A DNA stretch of 64,000 bases from Flavisolibacter ginsengisoli DSM 18119 (GCF_900129295.1 NZ_FQUU01000003.1:331774-395773); one strand, 5' to 3'. Positions 1 to 9,367 are shown, counted from the stretch's first letter. Notes: generated from the letters alone by a model not told the origin. Translations and numbers: made by a program.

Positions 1-2082
1 GCATCGTATGGTGCAAGTGCCGTACCGTTATTCCGGGGAGCTAATGGGCAAATATTTGATTATGAAAAGGAATTGTTTGGAAATAAAGGGTTGATGAATA
101 ATACCAGGGTAAGCATCAGCGGTGGTAATGAAAACACAACTTATTATGCGGGTTTTACACGTAAAGATGATGAAGGCATTGTGAAACGTACAGGATATAA
201 AAAAACTTCCGTACGATTGAATCTCGATCAGAAAGTTACCAGTTTCATAGACGCGAATTTCAGTGCAAACTATGTTACATCCAATGCAGACAGAGGCTTT
301 TTTAACAATGATAATACCAGCACTACTCTTGGTGTTTCATTTGTGTCAACGCCTTCCTGGGTGAATCTTTACCCTGATGCAAATGGAAATTATCCTAATA
401 ATCCTTTTGCTCCTTCCAATTTCATACAGACACGTGACCTGATGACCAACAGGGAACATGTAGACCGCATACTGTTGGGCGGTACTGCTACCTGGAAAAT
501 TTTTAATTTTTCAAAGAATAGTCTTCGGCTCATTGCACGGGCCGGAATGGACAATTATACTTTAAATACTATTGCAATTTTCCCAAGAGAATTGCAATTT
601 GAAAAGGATGGGAATGGTACCAACGGCGCTTCCATCTACGGCACAACCCTTGATAAGAGTACCAACTTCGGAGGTATACTGGTTCATAATTTTAAATTGT
701 CCGGAAATCTTGAGTTCACTACACAGGCCGGTTTAACTTCTGAAAATCTTGACCAGGACAATGTAGTAAATACTGCCACGCAGCTAATAGGAACACAAAC
801 AAATTTAAACCAGGCAAGTGCTATTGAAGTGCAACAAACAAAAACGATTCAGAAAGACAGGGGCTTTTTTGTACAAGAGGAAATGAACTACAGGGATCTG
901 GTTTTATTAACCTTGGGTATGAGGGGGGATAAGTCATCCCGTAATGGTGATGCTAATAAATTGTACTATTATCCTAAGGGTGCCCTGGCTATCAACCTGC
1001 ATAAACTTTCCACCTGGAATGCTTCCACTTTAAGCCAATTAAAGTTGAGAGCAGCATATGGAGAATCTGGAAACTTTGCACCATTTGGTGCCATTTATTC
1101 TCCCTTGGTTTCAGCAGTATTTGGAGGGTCTACAGGTTCTTTGATCACTACTACCAGAGGTAATGAAGCACTTGTGCCCGAAAGACAAAAAGAACTGGAA
1201 GGTGGATTTGATATTGGAGCTTTTAATAACCGTGTATCGCTTGAAGCAACTTATTACAGGAAGACAGTTCAGGATCTGATATTCAACGTTGCTGTGGCTA
1301 CTTCTTCAGGATTTTCTTTCGCCTGGAAAAATGTAGCAGCTATACGCAACCAGGGTGTTGAGCTTGCTTTAAATGCTACACCTGTGCTTAATAAAGACTT
1401 GCAATGGAATTTTACAGTTGCATTCTGGAAAAATAAAGCCAAGGTGACACGTTTGGATGTGCCTGCATTTAACACTGGTGCTTTTGGTGCAACATTGGGA
1501 ACTTACCGCATTGAAAAAGACAAAAGTCCCACACAGATAGTAGGCATTGGCGGGCCTTCAGATAAAGTGGATCCGCAATCAGGAGTAGCAGTGTATGGGG
1601 ATGGGGAACCTGATTTTAATTTATCCTCTTACCAGGACCTTGTTTACAAAAACTTTGAACTGAGTGTGTTGATGCACTGGAAGAAAGGTGGCGATAATAT
1701 CAACCTAAGTACTTTGTTGTCCGATATTTTTGGTACTTCTCCTGATTATGATGCCATGACCCTGGACCCGGCAAAACAACTGACAAATGGGAAATTCCGC
1801 TTAGCAGCTCTTGGCACCACTGCAAGGCCGTGGGTAGAAGATGCTAGTTATTTCCGGGTACGGGAACTGGGTCTTACTTATAGAATCCCCAAACATGTCT
1901 TTAAGAACATTGCCGATGTAAAGGTGGGTGTTTCAGCAAGGAACCTGATCAATATATTTAATTACAGTAGCTACGATCCCGAAGTTTCCAATTTTGGCTC
2001 CAATGCTATATCAAGCAATGTGGAAGTGACACCTTATCCATCCTCAAAAAGCTTTCACTTCACGCTAACCGTAAATTTTTAA
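1..2082 (+). CDS. SusC/RagA-type TonB-linked outer-membrane receptor, 5' truncated
   Basis: This is the C-terminal part of a SusC-like receptor, which imports oligosaccharides or other large nutrients across the outer membrane together with a SusD lipoprotein. The frame is open from base 1 and no start is visible, so the signal peptide, carboxypeptidase-like domain and most of the plug lie upstream of the window. The visible part is beta-barrel: alternating aromatic and polar strands, repeated YRKT- and ARNL-type motifs, and a terminal strand ending in TLTVNF, as expected for the last barrel strand. The TTG at position 73 is internal and not a start. The stop is 19 bp before the SusD gene, so the two are surely cotranscribed. 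No neighbouring enzyme indicates the substrate. Family assignment is secure; substrate is unknown. Confidence 0.95.
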   Translation, partial: ASYGASAVPLFRGANGQIFDYEKELFGNKGLMNNTRVSISGGNENTTYYAGFTRKDDEGIVKRTGYKKTSVRLNLDQKVTSFIDANFSANYVTSNADRGFFNNDNTSTTLGVSFVSTPSWVNLYPDANGNYPNNPFAPSNFIQTRDLMTNREHVDRILLGGTATWKIFNFSKNSLRLIARAGMDNYTLNTIAIFPRELQFEKDGNGTNGASIYGTTLDKSTNFGGILVHNFKLSGNLEFTTQAGLTSENLDQDNVVNTATQLIGTQTNLNQASAIEVQQTKTIQKDRGFFVQEEMNYRDLVLLTLGMRGDKSSRNGDANKLYYYPKGALAINLHKLSTWNASTLSQLKLRAAYGESGNFAPFGAIYSPLVSAVFGGSTGSLITTTRGNEALVPERQKELEGGFDIGAFNNRVSLEATYYRKTVQDLIFNVAVATSSGFSFAWKNVAAIRNQGVELALNATPVLNKDLQWNFTVAFWKNKAKVTRLDVPAFNTGAFGATLGTYRIEKDKSPTQIVGIGGPSDKVDPQSGVAVYGDGEPDFNLSSYQDLVYKNFELSVLMHWKKGGDNINLSTLLSDIFGTSPDYDAMTLDPAKQLTNGKFRLAALGTTARPWVEDASYFRVRELGLTYRIPKHVFKNIADVKVGVSARNLINIFNYSSYDPEVSNFGSNAISSNVEVTPYPSSKSFHFTLTVNF

Positions 2083-2101
2083 ACCTTAAACTAACTCAAT
2101 C

Positions 2102-3415
2102 ATGAAAATCTTTTTAATTAAAAACAGGATGATCATTAGGTTAGTTTTTTTGGTTATCCTTATTTATTCCTGTAAAGTTGAACCTATACAGGATCCTAAC
2201 AATCCCAGTCCTTCTGCAATAGCAGCTAAGGGAACACTCAGTGAAATTCAAAACCTGGTAGATGGTACAGAATCGGGTATCAGGATCAACATGAATTTTT
2301 ATTATGATGATGTGAGTGTTATTGGAAGGGAATATTATCGTTTTTCAACTTCAGATCCAAGGTTTACTTCAGACCTGTTAGGAAAAGGAACTGCCCAATT
2401 AGATAGTAACACTTTTTATATTACAAACCCATTTGCTGCACGGTATAGGGCCATTAAAAATGCCAATATTCTGATTGATGCCCTAACGAATACAAAGGCT
2501 CCTATAACCAGTGAACAGCGTAAGGCTGGTATAGCCTACGCAAAGACAGTCCAGGCATACCAATATCTTTTGATCTCAAATTTATTATACAATAACGGGC
2601 TACGGGTGGATGTAAAGGACCCTGACCATTTAGGACCTTTCCTAAGCCGGGAGCAGGGTATAGATGCTATCATTAACTTGCTGAATGAAGCAAATACGGA
2701 TTTAAAGAACAATTTGGTTGAATTTCCTTTTCATACAACATTGTATTCACAAAAAGCCGCTGAATTTTCCAAATTCAACAGGGCCCTGGCAGCCAGGGTT
2801 TATATATATAAGCAGGATTGGATGGCTGCCAACACGGCTCTACAGGAATCTTTTTTGGATCTCAATGGTGATTTAAATGCTGGTGTTTATCATATGTATT
2901 CCATTGCAGGTGGTGATCTGTTAAATGCTATGTATTTTCCGCCAAACTCAAGCGGCGAAACCAGGGTAGTGCAGCCACGTTTTATTACTGATGCGGAAGC
3001 AGGAGATAAGAGAGTTATCAACAAAACCTTATTGCGCACATCAGAAGCTTTCCAGGATGATCTGAAAAGTAATTATGATTTTTTTCTCTATAAATCAAAC
3101 ATTGACCCGATTCCTATTATACGTAACGAGGAATTAATATTGATCTATGCAGAAGTAAAAGCACAAACCAACGATCCTGCTGAAGCTAATAAAGCTATCA
3201 ACAAAATAAGGTCTGCTGCCGGATTAGGCCCTTATGCCGGGGGTAATGATACCAATAGCCTGATCACAGAAATATTAAAACAACGCAGGTATTCCCTGTT
3301 TGGGGAAGGGCATAGATGGATCGATCTGAGGAGATATAATCTATTGAATCAATTACCCATCGATAGGCCAGGTGATGATGTATGGATACAATTTCCTATA
3401 CCTGCCAATGAATAA
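2102..3415 (+). CDS. SusD/RagB family nutrient-binding outer-membrane lipoprotein
   Basis: This is the surface lipoprotein partner of the upstream SusC receptor; it binds the ligand and caps the barrel. The 437-residue protein starts with a hydrophobic segment ending in a lipobox (LIYSC, Cys24). M10 is an alternative start that would give a shorter signal peptide. The middle is helical and TPR-like, as in SusD. The C-terminal third carries the family hallmarks: IIRNEELILIYAEVKAQ, then AINKIRSAAGL, and the RRYSLFGEGHRWIDLRRY block. The length is somewhat short but within the range of the family. The gene is followed directly by a strong terminator, so the operon ends here. The substrate cannot be told from sequence. 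Confidence 0.95.
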   Translation: MKIFLIKNRMIIRLVFLVILIYSCKVEPIQDPNNPSPSAIAAKGTLSEIQNLVDGTESGIRINMNFYYDDVSVIGREYYRFSTSDPRFTSDLLGKGTAQLDSNTFYITNPFAARYRAIKNANILIDALTNTKAPITSEQRKAGIAYAKTVQAYQYLLISNLLYNNGLRVDVKDPDHLGPFLSREQGIDAIINLLNEANTDLKNNLVEFPFHTTLYSQKAAEFSKFNRALAARVYIYKQDWMAANTALQESFLDLNGDLNAGVYHMYSIAGGDLLNAMYFPPNSSGETRVVQPRFITDAEAGDKRVINKTLLRTSEAFQDDLKSNYDFFLYKSNIDPIPIIRNEELILIYAEVKAQTNDPAEANKAINKIRSAAGLGPYAGGNDTNSLITEILKQRRYSLFGEGHRWIDLRRYNLLNQLPIDRPGDDVWIQFPIPANE

Positions 3416-3430
3416 AGCCTTTATTATTAA

Positions 3431-3458
3431 AAAGACCCCCGGAAGGGGGGCTTTTTTT
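3431..3458 (+). terminator. Rho-independent terminator of the susCD operon
   Basis: A G/C hairpin (GACCCCC, short GGAA-type loop, GGGGG) is preceded by A residues and followed by a run of seven T. It lies 16 bp after the SusD stop and before the purA promoter box, so it separates the two transcription units. Confidence 0.9.
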
Positions 3459-3483
3459 ATTTTCCCTATTAGCCCTGTTCAAT

Positions 3484-3491
3484 TACTTTTG
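3484..3491 (+). promoter_or_regulatory. Bacteroidota -7 promoter box for purA
   Basis: TACTTTTG matches TAnnTTTG exactly and ends 30 bp before the purA ATG. The -33 region is a T-rich stretch without a perfect TTTG. It lies just downstream of the susCD terminator, where a new transcription unit is expected. Confidence 0.6.
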
Positions 3492-3521
3492 CCACGCTTT
3501 TCTATTTATACAAAATATTTT

Positions 3522-4793
3522 ATGGTTGACGTAATTCTAGGTCTTCAATGGGGTGATGAGGGAAAAGGTAAAATAGTAGATTATTTTGCTTCAAAGTATG
3601 ATATTATTGCCCGTTTCCAGGGTGGTCCTAATGCAGGGCATACGCTATATGTGGGTGAAGAAAATAAAAAGGTTGTTTTACACCAAATACCGTCAGGAGT
3701 TTTTCACCAGGGCACTATCAATTTAATTGGAAATGGAGTAGTCCTTGATCCTGTCACATTAAGAAGAGAATGTGAAACAGTAGCATCTTTTGGAGTAGAT
3801 GTAAAACAAAATCTTTTTATTTCTGAACGTACGCATGTAATCCTACCTACACACCGAGCCCTTGATAAGGCTGCAGAAATGTCAAAAGGCAATGATAAGA
3901 TCGGTTCCACATTAAAAGGAATTGGTCCTGCCTATATGGACAAAACGGGTAGAAATGGTCTAAGAGTAGGAGACCTGTTGCATAAGAGCTTCACAACGTC
4001 CTATATCAAACTGAGGTTAAAACATCAGAAGCTGTTGGATAATTACAATTTTAATGAGGATATCTCTGCATGGGAAGAAGAATTCTTTGATGCGGTGGAA
4101 TTCTTAAAGACTTTAAATATTGTAAATGGTGAATATTTTATCAATGATCATATTTCACAAGGCAAAAAAGTATTAGCTGAAGGTGCCCAGGGAAGTATGT
4201 TGGATATTGACTTTGGAACATTTCCTTTTGTTACTTCTTCCAATACAATTTCTTCAGGCGTTTGCAACGGCCTTGGAGTAGCACCACAAACAATAGGTGA
4301 AGTGATTGGTGTCAGTAAAGCTTATTGCACCCGTGTAGGAAGTGGTCCCTTTCCTACAGAACTTGAAGATGAAACAGGAGAAAAGTTGCGTAAAATAGGG
4401 CATGAGTTTGGAGCTACTACCGGCCGTCCCCGCCGTTGCGGATGGATGGACCTTGTTGCCTTGAATTATGCCTGTATGTTAAATGGTGTTACCCAGATTG
4501 TAATGACAAAGGCGGATGTGCTCGATGCTTTTGAAGAGCTGGAAATTTGTACATCTTATAATGTAAATGGTAAAGAAAGCAAACAAGTACCTTTTCAAAT
4601 GACTCAATGCAAGATAGAACCTAACTATCAAACCTTCAAAGGCTGGAAGATGGATACTACCCAGATCAAGCTGGTGAAAGACTTGCCTGGAGAAATGAAT
4701 ACTTATATTGATTTTATAAATAGTAACCTGCAGGCAAAAGTTCATTATATTTCCAATGGCCCAGGAAGGGACCAGATAGTGAAAGTTTATTGA
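3522..4793 (+). CDS. purA: Adenylosuccinate synthase
   Basis: It catalyses the GTP-dependent joining of IMP and aspartate to adenylosuccinate, the first committed step from IMP to AMP. The 423-residue protein has the usual bacterial length. The N-terminal GDEGKGK loop (residues 11-17) binds the IMP and GTP phosphates. NAGHTLY, the GSTLKGIGPAY block, EGAQGSMLDIDFGTFPFVTS and TTGRPRRCGWMDL are all present, covering the IMP site and the GTP/aspartate loop. I chose the ATG at 3522 because MVDVILGLQWGD is the conserved start of the family. A longer in-frame reading that begins at 3372 would overlap the SusD gene and run through the terminator. Confidence 0.97.
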   Translation: MVDVILGLQWGDEGKGKIVDYFASKYDIIARFQGGPNAGHTLYVGEENKKVVLHQIPSGVFHQGTINLIGNGVVLDPVTLRRECETVASFGVDVKQNLFISERTHVILPTHRALDKAAEMSKGNDKIGSTLKGIGPAYMDKTGRNGLRVGDLLHKSFTTSYIKLRLKHQKLLDNYNFNEDISAWEEEFFDAVEFLKTLNIVNGEYFINDHISQGKKVLAEGAQGSMLDIDFGTFPFVTSSNTISSGVCNGLGVAPQTIGEVIGVSKAYCTRVGSGPFPTELEDETGEKLRKIGHEFGATTGRPRRCGWMDLVALNYACMLNGVTQIVMTKADVLDAFEELEICTSYNVNGKESKQVPFQMTQCKIEPNYQTFKGWKMDTTQIKLVKDLPGEMNTYIDFINSNLQAKVHYISNGPGRDQIVKVY

Positions 4794-4879
4794 GTAATAT
4801 CAACAGGTAAAAAAACTTTTTTCAAAATTTGGCGGTTTAAAATCTTAACCCAAATTTTACAGCGCAATCAAATAATGTT

Positions 4880-5266
4880 ATGGCAGTTATTTTAACCGAG
4901 GACATTACCTCAGAAACCTTGATAGAAACGATAGTAGCACAGGCAAAAGGCCGACCATCTAAAACCAAAAAGGTTGAAGATGATGAGGATCTTGACGATG
5001 AGGACATTGCACCTAAAAAATCTTCAAAGAAGGCTAGCGATGATGACGACGATGATGAGGATGATGATGTAGATGGTGCAGAGGAAGATGATGATGAGTG
5101 GGATCCTGATTTTGAAGAGTTTGATCTTCCCAAATCAAGAAAAGGAAAAGGTGGATCTAAGGCAGAAGAAGAGGAAGATTTTAAGGTGGAGGACACAGAA
5201 GATTTCAAAGACCTGGATCTGTTTAATGATTCAGAAAGCTTTGATGATGAAGATGATGACTTTTAA
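4880..5266 (+). CDS. Small, extremely acidic protein of unknown function
   Basis: The 128-residue product has a short ordinary N-terminus (MAVILTEDITSETLIETIVAQ) followed by long Asp/Glu-rich stretches alternating with short Lys/Ser patches, and ends in FDDEDDDF. There is no signal peptide or membrane segment. It is probably a disordered polyanionic cytoplasmic protein. Such proteins can bind basic partners such as nucleic-acid-binding or ribosomal proteins, but that is only inference. It starts 86 bp after purA on the same strand. It is read in the same frame as the downstream pabB, separated by one TAA at 5264-5266. I judge it real because the N-terminal 30 residues are not low-complexity and the acidic run is maintained in only one frame. 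Confidence 0.75.
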   Translation: MAVILTEDITSETLIETIVAQAKGRPSKTKKVEDDEDLDDEDIAPKKSSKKASDDDDDDEDDDVDGAEEDDDEWDPDFEEFDLPKSRKGKGGSKAEEEEDFKVEDTEDFKDLDLFNDSESFDDEDDDF

Positions 5267-5341
5267 TTTCAATTTTTTAAATACAACACACTGAACAGCT
5301 CCACCTTTCCTATTGGTGATGTAGTTCAGGTAAAAAAGAAA

Positions 5342-6568
5342 ATGTTGAGCTGGGCCAGCCAGTTCAACATTTTTAGTTTCCTGGACAACCAGCAATATGC
5401 TGATGAATCACACCAATATGAATGCCTGCTCGCTACAGGGCAACAAGACTATGCTGCAGCTATTGATCTTAAGAAGTTAGACCATTTTCTGGCAGATAAT
5501 CCAGAGTGGATATTTGGGCATTTATCTTATGATCTGAAAAATGTATGGCATCATTTTCCTCCTAAAACAAACAGGGTAGGGTTTCCACCTCTTTATTTCT
5601 TCATACCAGCGCAAGTAGTGCTTCTGACTGGAAACTGCCTACACATTTATGCAGAACATCCGGAGGAGGTATATAATGCCATTTTAAATACACCTAACCA
5701 TATTCCTCGACAATTAACCGCATATGAGTTTTCGCAATCATTGAGCAGGGAGGAATATATTGCTAAAGTCAGGCAACTACAGGAACATATTGTAAAAGGA
5801 GATTGCTATGAGATCAATTTTTGCCAGGAGTTCTATGCTAATAATTGTTCACTTGATCCTGTTAATGTGTATCAGCAACTGGTTGATCTTTCTCCCAATC
5901 CTTTTTCTGCATTATACAGGTTGAACGATAAATACCTTTTATGTGCAAGTCCTGAACGCTTCTTACAAAAAACGGGTAATAAACTCATTTCACAGCCAAT
6001 AAAAGGCACCATCAAACGCGACTTACTAAATGCATCAGCGGATGAAACATTAAAAGAAGCATTAAAAGATAGCCAGAAAGAGCAATCGGAAAATGTAATG
6101 GTAGTGGACCTGGTGCGCAATGATCTTTCTAAGATCTGTAAAGAAGATTCTGTAAAGGTGGAAGAACTTTTTGGTGTCTACACTTTTCCACATGTGCATC
6201 ACCTTGTTTCAACTGTTAGCGGTGAGCTGCCAGGTAATACTTCTTTTTCCAGCATACTTGAAGCTTGTTTTCCTATGGGATCTATGACCGGTGCTCCAAA
6301 GCACAGGGTAATGCAACTCATTGACCATTATGAATCGCAAAGCCGTGGTATCTTTTCTGGTTGTGTTGGGTACTTTAAACCCAATGGAGATTTTGATTTT
6401 AATGTTGTGATTAGAAGCATCATGTATAATGCAACTGAAAAGTACCTGTCTTACCAGGTAGGATCGGGGATTACCTTTTATAGTGACCCGGAAAAAGAGT
6501 GGGAGGAATGTTTATTAAAGGCTGAAGCCATTAAGGCAGTATTGTCCTCGTCAGCAGGTCCTTATTAA
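5342..6568 (+). CDS. pabB: Aminodeoxychorismate synthase component I (chorismate-binding enzyme)
   Basis: It converts chorismate plus ammonia to 4-amino-4-deoxychorismate for folate synthesis, normally with a PabA glutaminase that is not in this window. The chorismate-binding domain fills the C-terminal 250 residues: EINFCQEF, SPERFL, PIKGTIKR, VDLVRNDL, GSMTGAPK and GSGITFYSDPEKEWEE. The PIKGT lysine is the PabB-type signature; anthranilate synthase has Ala at this position. From the ATG shown the protein has 408 residues. The in-frame sequence upstream (5291-5341) looks coding (STFPIGDVVQVKKK) and resembles the start of related PabB proteins, so the true start may be a rare codon such as CTG 5291 or ATT 5312. 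No ATG, GTG or TTG occurs in frame between the previous stop and 5342. Confidence 0.9.
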   Translation: MLSWASQFNIFSFLDNQQYADESHQYECLLATGQQDYAAAIDLKKLDHFLADNPEWIFGHLSYDLKNVWHHFPPKTNRVGFPPLYFFIPAQVVLLTGNCLHIYAEHPEEVYNAILNTPNHIPRQLTAYEFSQSLSREEYIAKVRQLQEHIVKGDCYEINFCQEFYANNCSLDPVNVYQQLVDLSPNPFSALYRLNDKYLLCASPERFLQKTGNKLISQPIKGTIKRDLLNASADETLKEALKDSQKEQSENVMVVDLVRNDLSKICKEDSVKVEELFGVYTFPHVHHLVSTVSGELPGNTSFSSILEACFPMGSMTGAPKHRVMQLIDHYESQSRGIFSGCVGYFKPNGDFDFNVVIRSIMYNATEKYLSYQVGSGITFYSDPEKEWEECLLKAEAIKAVLSSSAGPY

Positions 6569-6571
6569 TAC

Positions 6572-6598
6572 AAATGCAGGAGGTCATCTCCTGCATTT
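6572..6598. terminator. Hairpin between convergent pabB and mltD
   Basis: A perfect 11-bp stem (AAATGCAGGAG / CTCCTGCATTT) with a 5-nt loop lies 3 bp after the pabB stop. The A and T residues at the stem base could serve as U tracts in either direction, fitting a bidirectional terminator for the two convergent genes. Confidence 0.7.
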
Positions 6599-6626
6599 AG
6601 TACTACGTAAACTAATTATTATATTT

Positions 6627-7652
6627 TTACCTTGACGATTCTGCAAGCATCATTTGTATTGATTGCTCCAGTATCTGTGATTTATTTTGCTGAAATAACG
6701 TTGTCTTTTCAGCAGGCAAACGCATATCATATGAGCTATTGCCTGCAATGGCTTTATCAAAGTTTGGATTTAGCCTGTTGAAATCGGTAATATTCATTCC
6801 AATTGAGTTGGCTATAGCAAAAGATGTGTACTTACCACTTATCTTCAAAACCGAGGCTGTAGGATCAGTAACCGTTTGTTCAGGAATTAAGTTCTCCCTT
6901 TCTTTTTTTGTTATAGTAGTTAACCCTCCATCACCTTCCATAATATAGTGAGTGGCAATGAACTTTTTTACATGATTCCTTGATTCAGCAGGTAGATAAT
7001 ACTGTAGATCCCAAAAATTATGACTACCGCTTCTGCGAATGGCTGAATTAACATTACCTGCTCCGCAATTATAGGCTGCAACTACAAGTAGCCAATCATT
7101 ATAAATATCATATAGGTCAGATAGATATTTGGCAGCAGCATTAGTGCTCTTATAATAGTCCCTGCGTTCATCTTTGTTTCGGTTAACCTTTAATCCATAA
7201 TCCCTTGCTGTTTGCGGCATAAACTGCCACGGTCCTACAGCACCAGCCCATGAAGTAGCTGAAGATTTTAGATCTGATTCAATAACCGATAGGTATTTTA
7301 ACTCAATAGGCAGACCTTGTTCGGTAAATACAGAACCTATCAAATCAAAATAAGGCTTGCCCCAGGATTTCATCCTGTTTAAACGTGCGCCATTTTCCTC
7401 AATATAATCCTGCACAAAGCTGATGGCTTTAGGATTTAACCGGGTAATATTAATACCGGTAGCAGACTCTGTTTCAAAGAGATTTTTAAATGCATTCTTG
7501 GGATCATTAACAGACAGGTCCTTAATAGTGGAATCCTTGTAGTCAGCAATTGATCTTTTAATTTCGGTTGAAAGAGAATGTATGGCACCACGGCTCTGTA
7601 TAGTCAGGCTCATGAGAAGAATGGTAGCCAACAATAAAAGTTTGTTCATCAC
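6627..7652 (-). CDS. mltD: Membrane-bound lytic murein transglycosylase D-like
   Basis: It cleaves peptidoglycan glycan strands in the periplasm to give 1,6-anhydro-muramyl ends. The 341-residue protein begins with a hydrophobic signal sequence (residues 1-20). The SLT domain spans about residues 95-235: the catalytic Glu lies in LSVIESDLKSS (E125), followed by AGAVGPWQFMPQTA and the YNCGAGNV motif. The last 90 residues look like a single degenerate LysM-type peptidoglycan-binding repeat (ITDFNRLNP). There is no lipobox, so it may be periplasmic rather than lipid-anchored. It follows gatA at a 46-bp distance on the same strand and may be cotranscribed with it. Confidence 0.9.
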   Translation of the reverse strand: MMNKLLLLATILLMSLTIQSRGAIHSLSTEIKRSIADYKDSTIKDLSVNDPKNAFKNLFETESATGINITRLNPKAISFVQDYIEENGARLNRMKSWGKPYFDLIGSVFTEQGLPIELKYLSVIESDLKSSATSWAGAVGPWQFMPQTARDYGLKVNRNKDERRDYYKSTNAAAKYLSDLYDIYNDWLLVVAAYNCGAGNVNSAIRRSGSHNFWDLQYYLPAESRNHVKKFIATHYIMEGDGGLTTITKKERENLIPEQTVTDPTASVLKISGKYTSFAIANSIGMNITDFNRLNPNFDKAIAGNSSYDMRLPAEKTTLFQQNKSQILEQSIQMMLAESSR

Positions 7653-7698
7653 AAAATTTTACGGGATGAGTCAAATCACACAGGTTCCTTACTCGCCT

Positions 7699-9108
7699 TT
7701 ATTGTTGCATCAGTTGATGCGTAAAGCGTAGCAAAGATACCTCATTCTGACCACCTGCAGCTACTTGTAAACCAAAAGGAAGGTTAGAGGAATGTTTAAA
7801 TACTGGTAAACTAATAGCAGGGATTCCAGTTAAATTGGCAAAAACAGTGAAAATATCGCCCATATACATTGCAAGCGGATCCTTATTCTTTTCTCCTAAA
7901 AGGGGTGCAATGGTAGGAGCATTGGGAGCGATTATAAAGTCGAAGTCATTGAAAATCAACCTAGTTTGCTGATACAGTTGTTGCCTTACCTGTTGCGCCT
8001 TGGTATAGTAGGCATCATAATATCCAGAACTTAGCACAAATGTTCCAAGCATAATACGGCGCTTAACCTCTTTTCCAAACCCATGGGCCCGGTTAGATCT
8101 GTAAAAACTGGCAAGGTCTTCAGTTTCGCCAGCGCTTTTTCCATACCTGATACCATCATACCTGGATAAATTGGAAGAAGCTTCCGCTGTGGTTAATATA
8201 TAATATGTGGGAACTATGTACTCTGTAAGATCAAAACTTACGGGTTTCACTTCCTGTCCCATTGCTTCAAGCTTCTCAATATATTTTCTTATCTGGACAG
8301 AGATCTCTGGATCAATAGAAGGGTGATTGATCCATTCCGGAAAATAGGCAATCCTGAATTTTTCTTCCTTATCACTTTGTTGTGTATTTGTGGGCTTAGC
8401 CGGTAGAGCAGTACTGTCAAAATCATCAGGTCCTGAGATCACATCTAATACTATTGCGACATCAGCAACATTATTAGCTAATATCCCAATCTGGTCGAAT
8501 GAAGAGCCATAGGCGATCAAACCATGCCTGGAAACAGTTCCATAGCCCGGCTTAAGACCTACAATTCCACAATAATCTGCCGGAAGACGCACAGAACCGC
8601 CGGTATCACTACCTAATGATACCATGCACATCCCTTTCTTTACAGCTACTGCACTACCGCCGGAGGATCCTCCTGGCACCCTTGAATGATCATCAGGATG
8701 CAGGGTGGGGCCGTAGGCAGAATTTTCGTTGGTAGAACCCATACCAAACTCATCACAGTTTTGCCTTCCAATAATGATGGCACCTTCTGCTAAAAGTCTT
8801 TCCACCGCAGTGGCAGAATATAAAGAAGTGAACCCTTCCAGTATGCGGGAAGCAGCCGAAACCTTATGGTCTTTATAGCAAATATTATCTTTAATACCTA
8901 TTACTACACCATGTAGTTTGCCTTTGACTTCCTGGCTATCCAGGAATAAGGCCCGTTCAATTGCTTCTTCTGCAAAAACCTCAATAAAAGCATTAAGCTC
9001 CTTGAATTGCTCAATTAAAAAAAGGCAGCTTTGAACTGCCTGTTTACAAGAAGTCTGGCCGCTTTTTATACGGTCATGATACTCTTCAATAGATTGGTAA
9101 TTGATCAC
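7699..9108 (-). CDS. gatA: Aspartyl/glutamyl-tRNA amidotransferase subunit A
   Basis: This is the amidase subunit of GatCAB, which releases ammonia from glutamine to convert Glu-tRNA(Gln) or Asp-tRNA(Asn) into the correctly charged tRNA. At 469 residues it is of normal length. The amidase-signature catalytic residues are visible: Lys73 in GIKDNI, the cis-Ser in the Gly/Ser-rich loop GGSSGGSA (about 146-153) and the nucleophile Ser172 in GSDTGGSVR. RVPGGSSGGS, the AYGSSFDQIG block and VKRRIMLG favour GatA over other amidases. gatB and gatC are not in the window, which is common in this phylum. It lies between tatA and mltD, all on the minus strand. Confidence 0.95.
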   Translation of the reverse strand: MINYQSIEEYHDRIKSGQTSCKQAVQSCLFLIEQFKELNAFIEVFAEEAIERALFLDSQEVKGKLHGVVIGIKDNICYKDHKVSAASRILEGFTSLYSATAVERLLAEGAIIIGRQNCDEFGMGSTNENSAYGPTLHPDDHSRVPGGSSGGSAVAVKKGMCMVSLGSDTGGSVRLPADYCGIVGLKPGYGTVSRHGLIAYGSSFDQIGILANNVADVAIVLDVISGPDDFDSTALPAKPTNTQQSDKEEKFRIAYFPEWINHPSIDPEISVQIRKYIEKLEAMGQEVKPVSFDLTEYIVPTYYILTTAEASSNLSRYDGIRYGKSAGETEDLASFYRSNRAHGFGKEVKRRIMLGTFVLSSGYYDAYYTKAQQVRQQLYQQTRLIFNDFDFIIAPNAPTIAPLLGEKNKDPLAMYMGDIFTVFANLTGIPAISLPVFKHSSNLPFGLQVAAGGQNEVSLLRFTHQLMQQ

Positions 9109-9142
9109 CTAAACCTGGTCAGAAATGGTTAAGGGTGAAAAA

Positions 9143-9367
9143 TTAAGGTTGAGTAGTAGAAGATGGAGTGCTGGCTGTAGTATTGGCCGTGCGTTCCTTT
9201 TCTGTCATTCCTTCTTCAATCTCACGACGTACATTATTCTTAGCATCGTTGAATTCGCGCATTCCGCGTCCAAGACCACGCATCAGTTCAGGAATCTTTT
9301 TACCACCAAACAATAATAACACGATCAATAGGATGATCAGGATTTCATTAAAACCTAGAGGGCCCAT
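9143..9367 (-). CDS. tatA: Twin-arginine translocase subunit TatA/TatE
   Basis: It forms the pore-lining oligomer of the Tat system, which exports folded proteins across the inner membrane. The 74-residue protein has the canonical layout: a short N-terminus with the conserved Gly-Phe/Glu start ([16 protein letters not shown]), one membrane helix, the [16 protein letters not shown] hinge and amphipathic helix, then a charged and Thr/Ser-rich tail. tatC is not in the window. It lies 34 bp upstream of gatA on the same strand, and a well-formed promoter is found upstream. Confidence 0.95.
   Translation of the reverse strand: MGPLGFNEILIILLIVLLLFGGKKIPELMRGLGRGMREFNDAKNNVRREIEEGMTEKERTANTTASTPSSTTQP

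Noticed and set aside
3372..3521. Longer N-terminus for PurA
   Set aside because: It overlaps the SusD gene and passes through a terminator; the family start is at 3522.
4837..5208. 123-residue Ser-rich minus-strand reading opposite the acidic gene
   Set aside because: It is the complement of Asp/Glu codons (GAT/GAA), which automatically gives Ser runs; the plus-strand reading has a sensible N-terminus.
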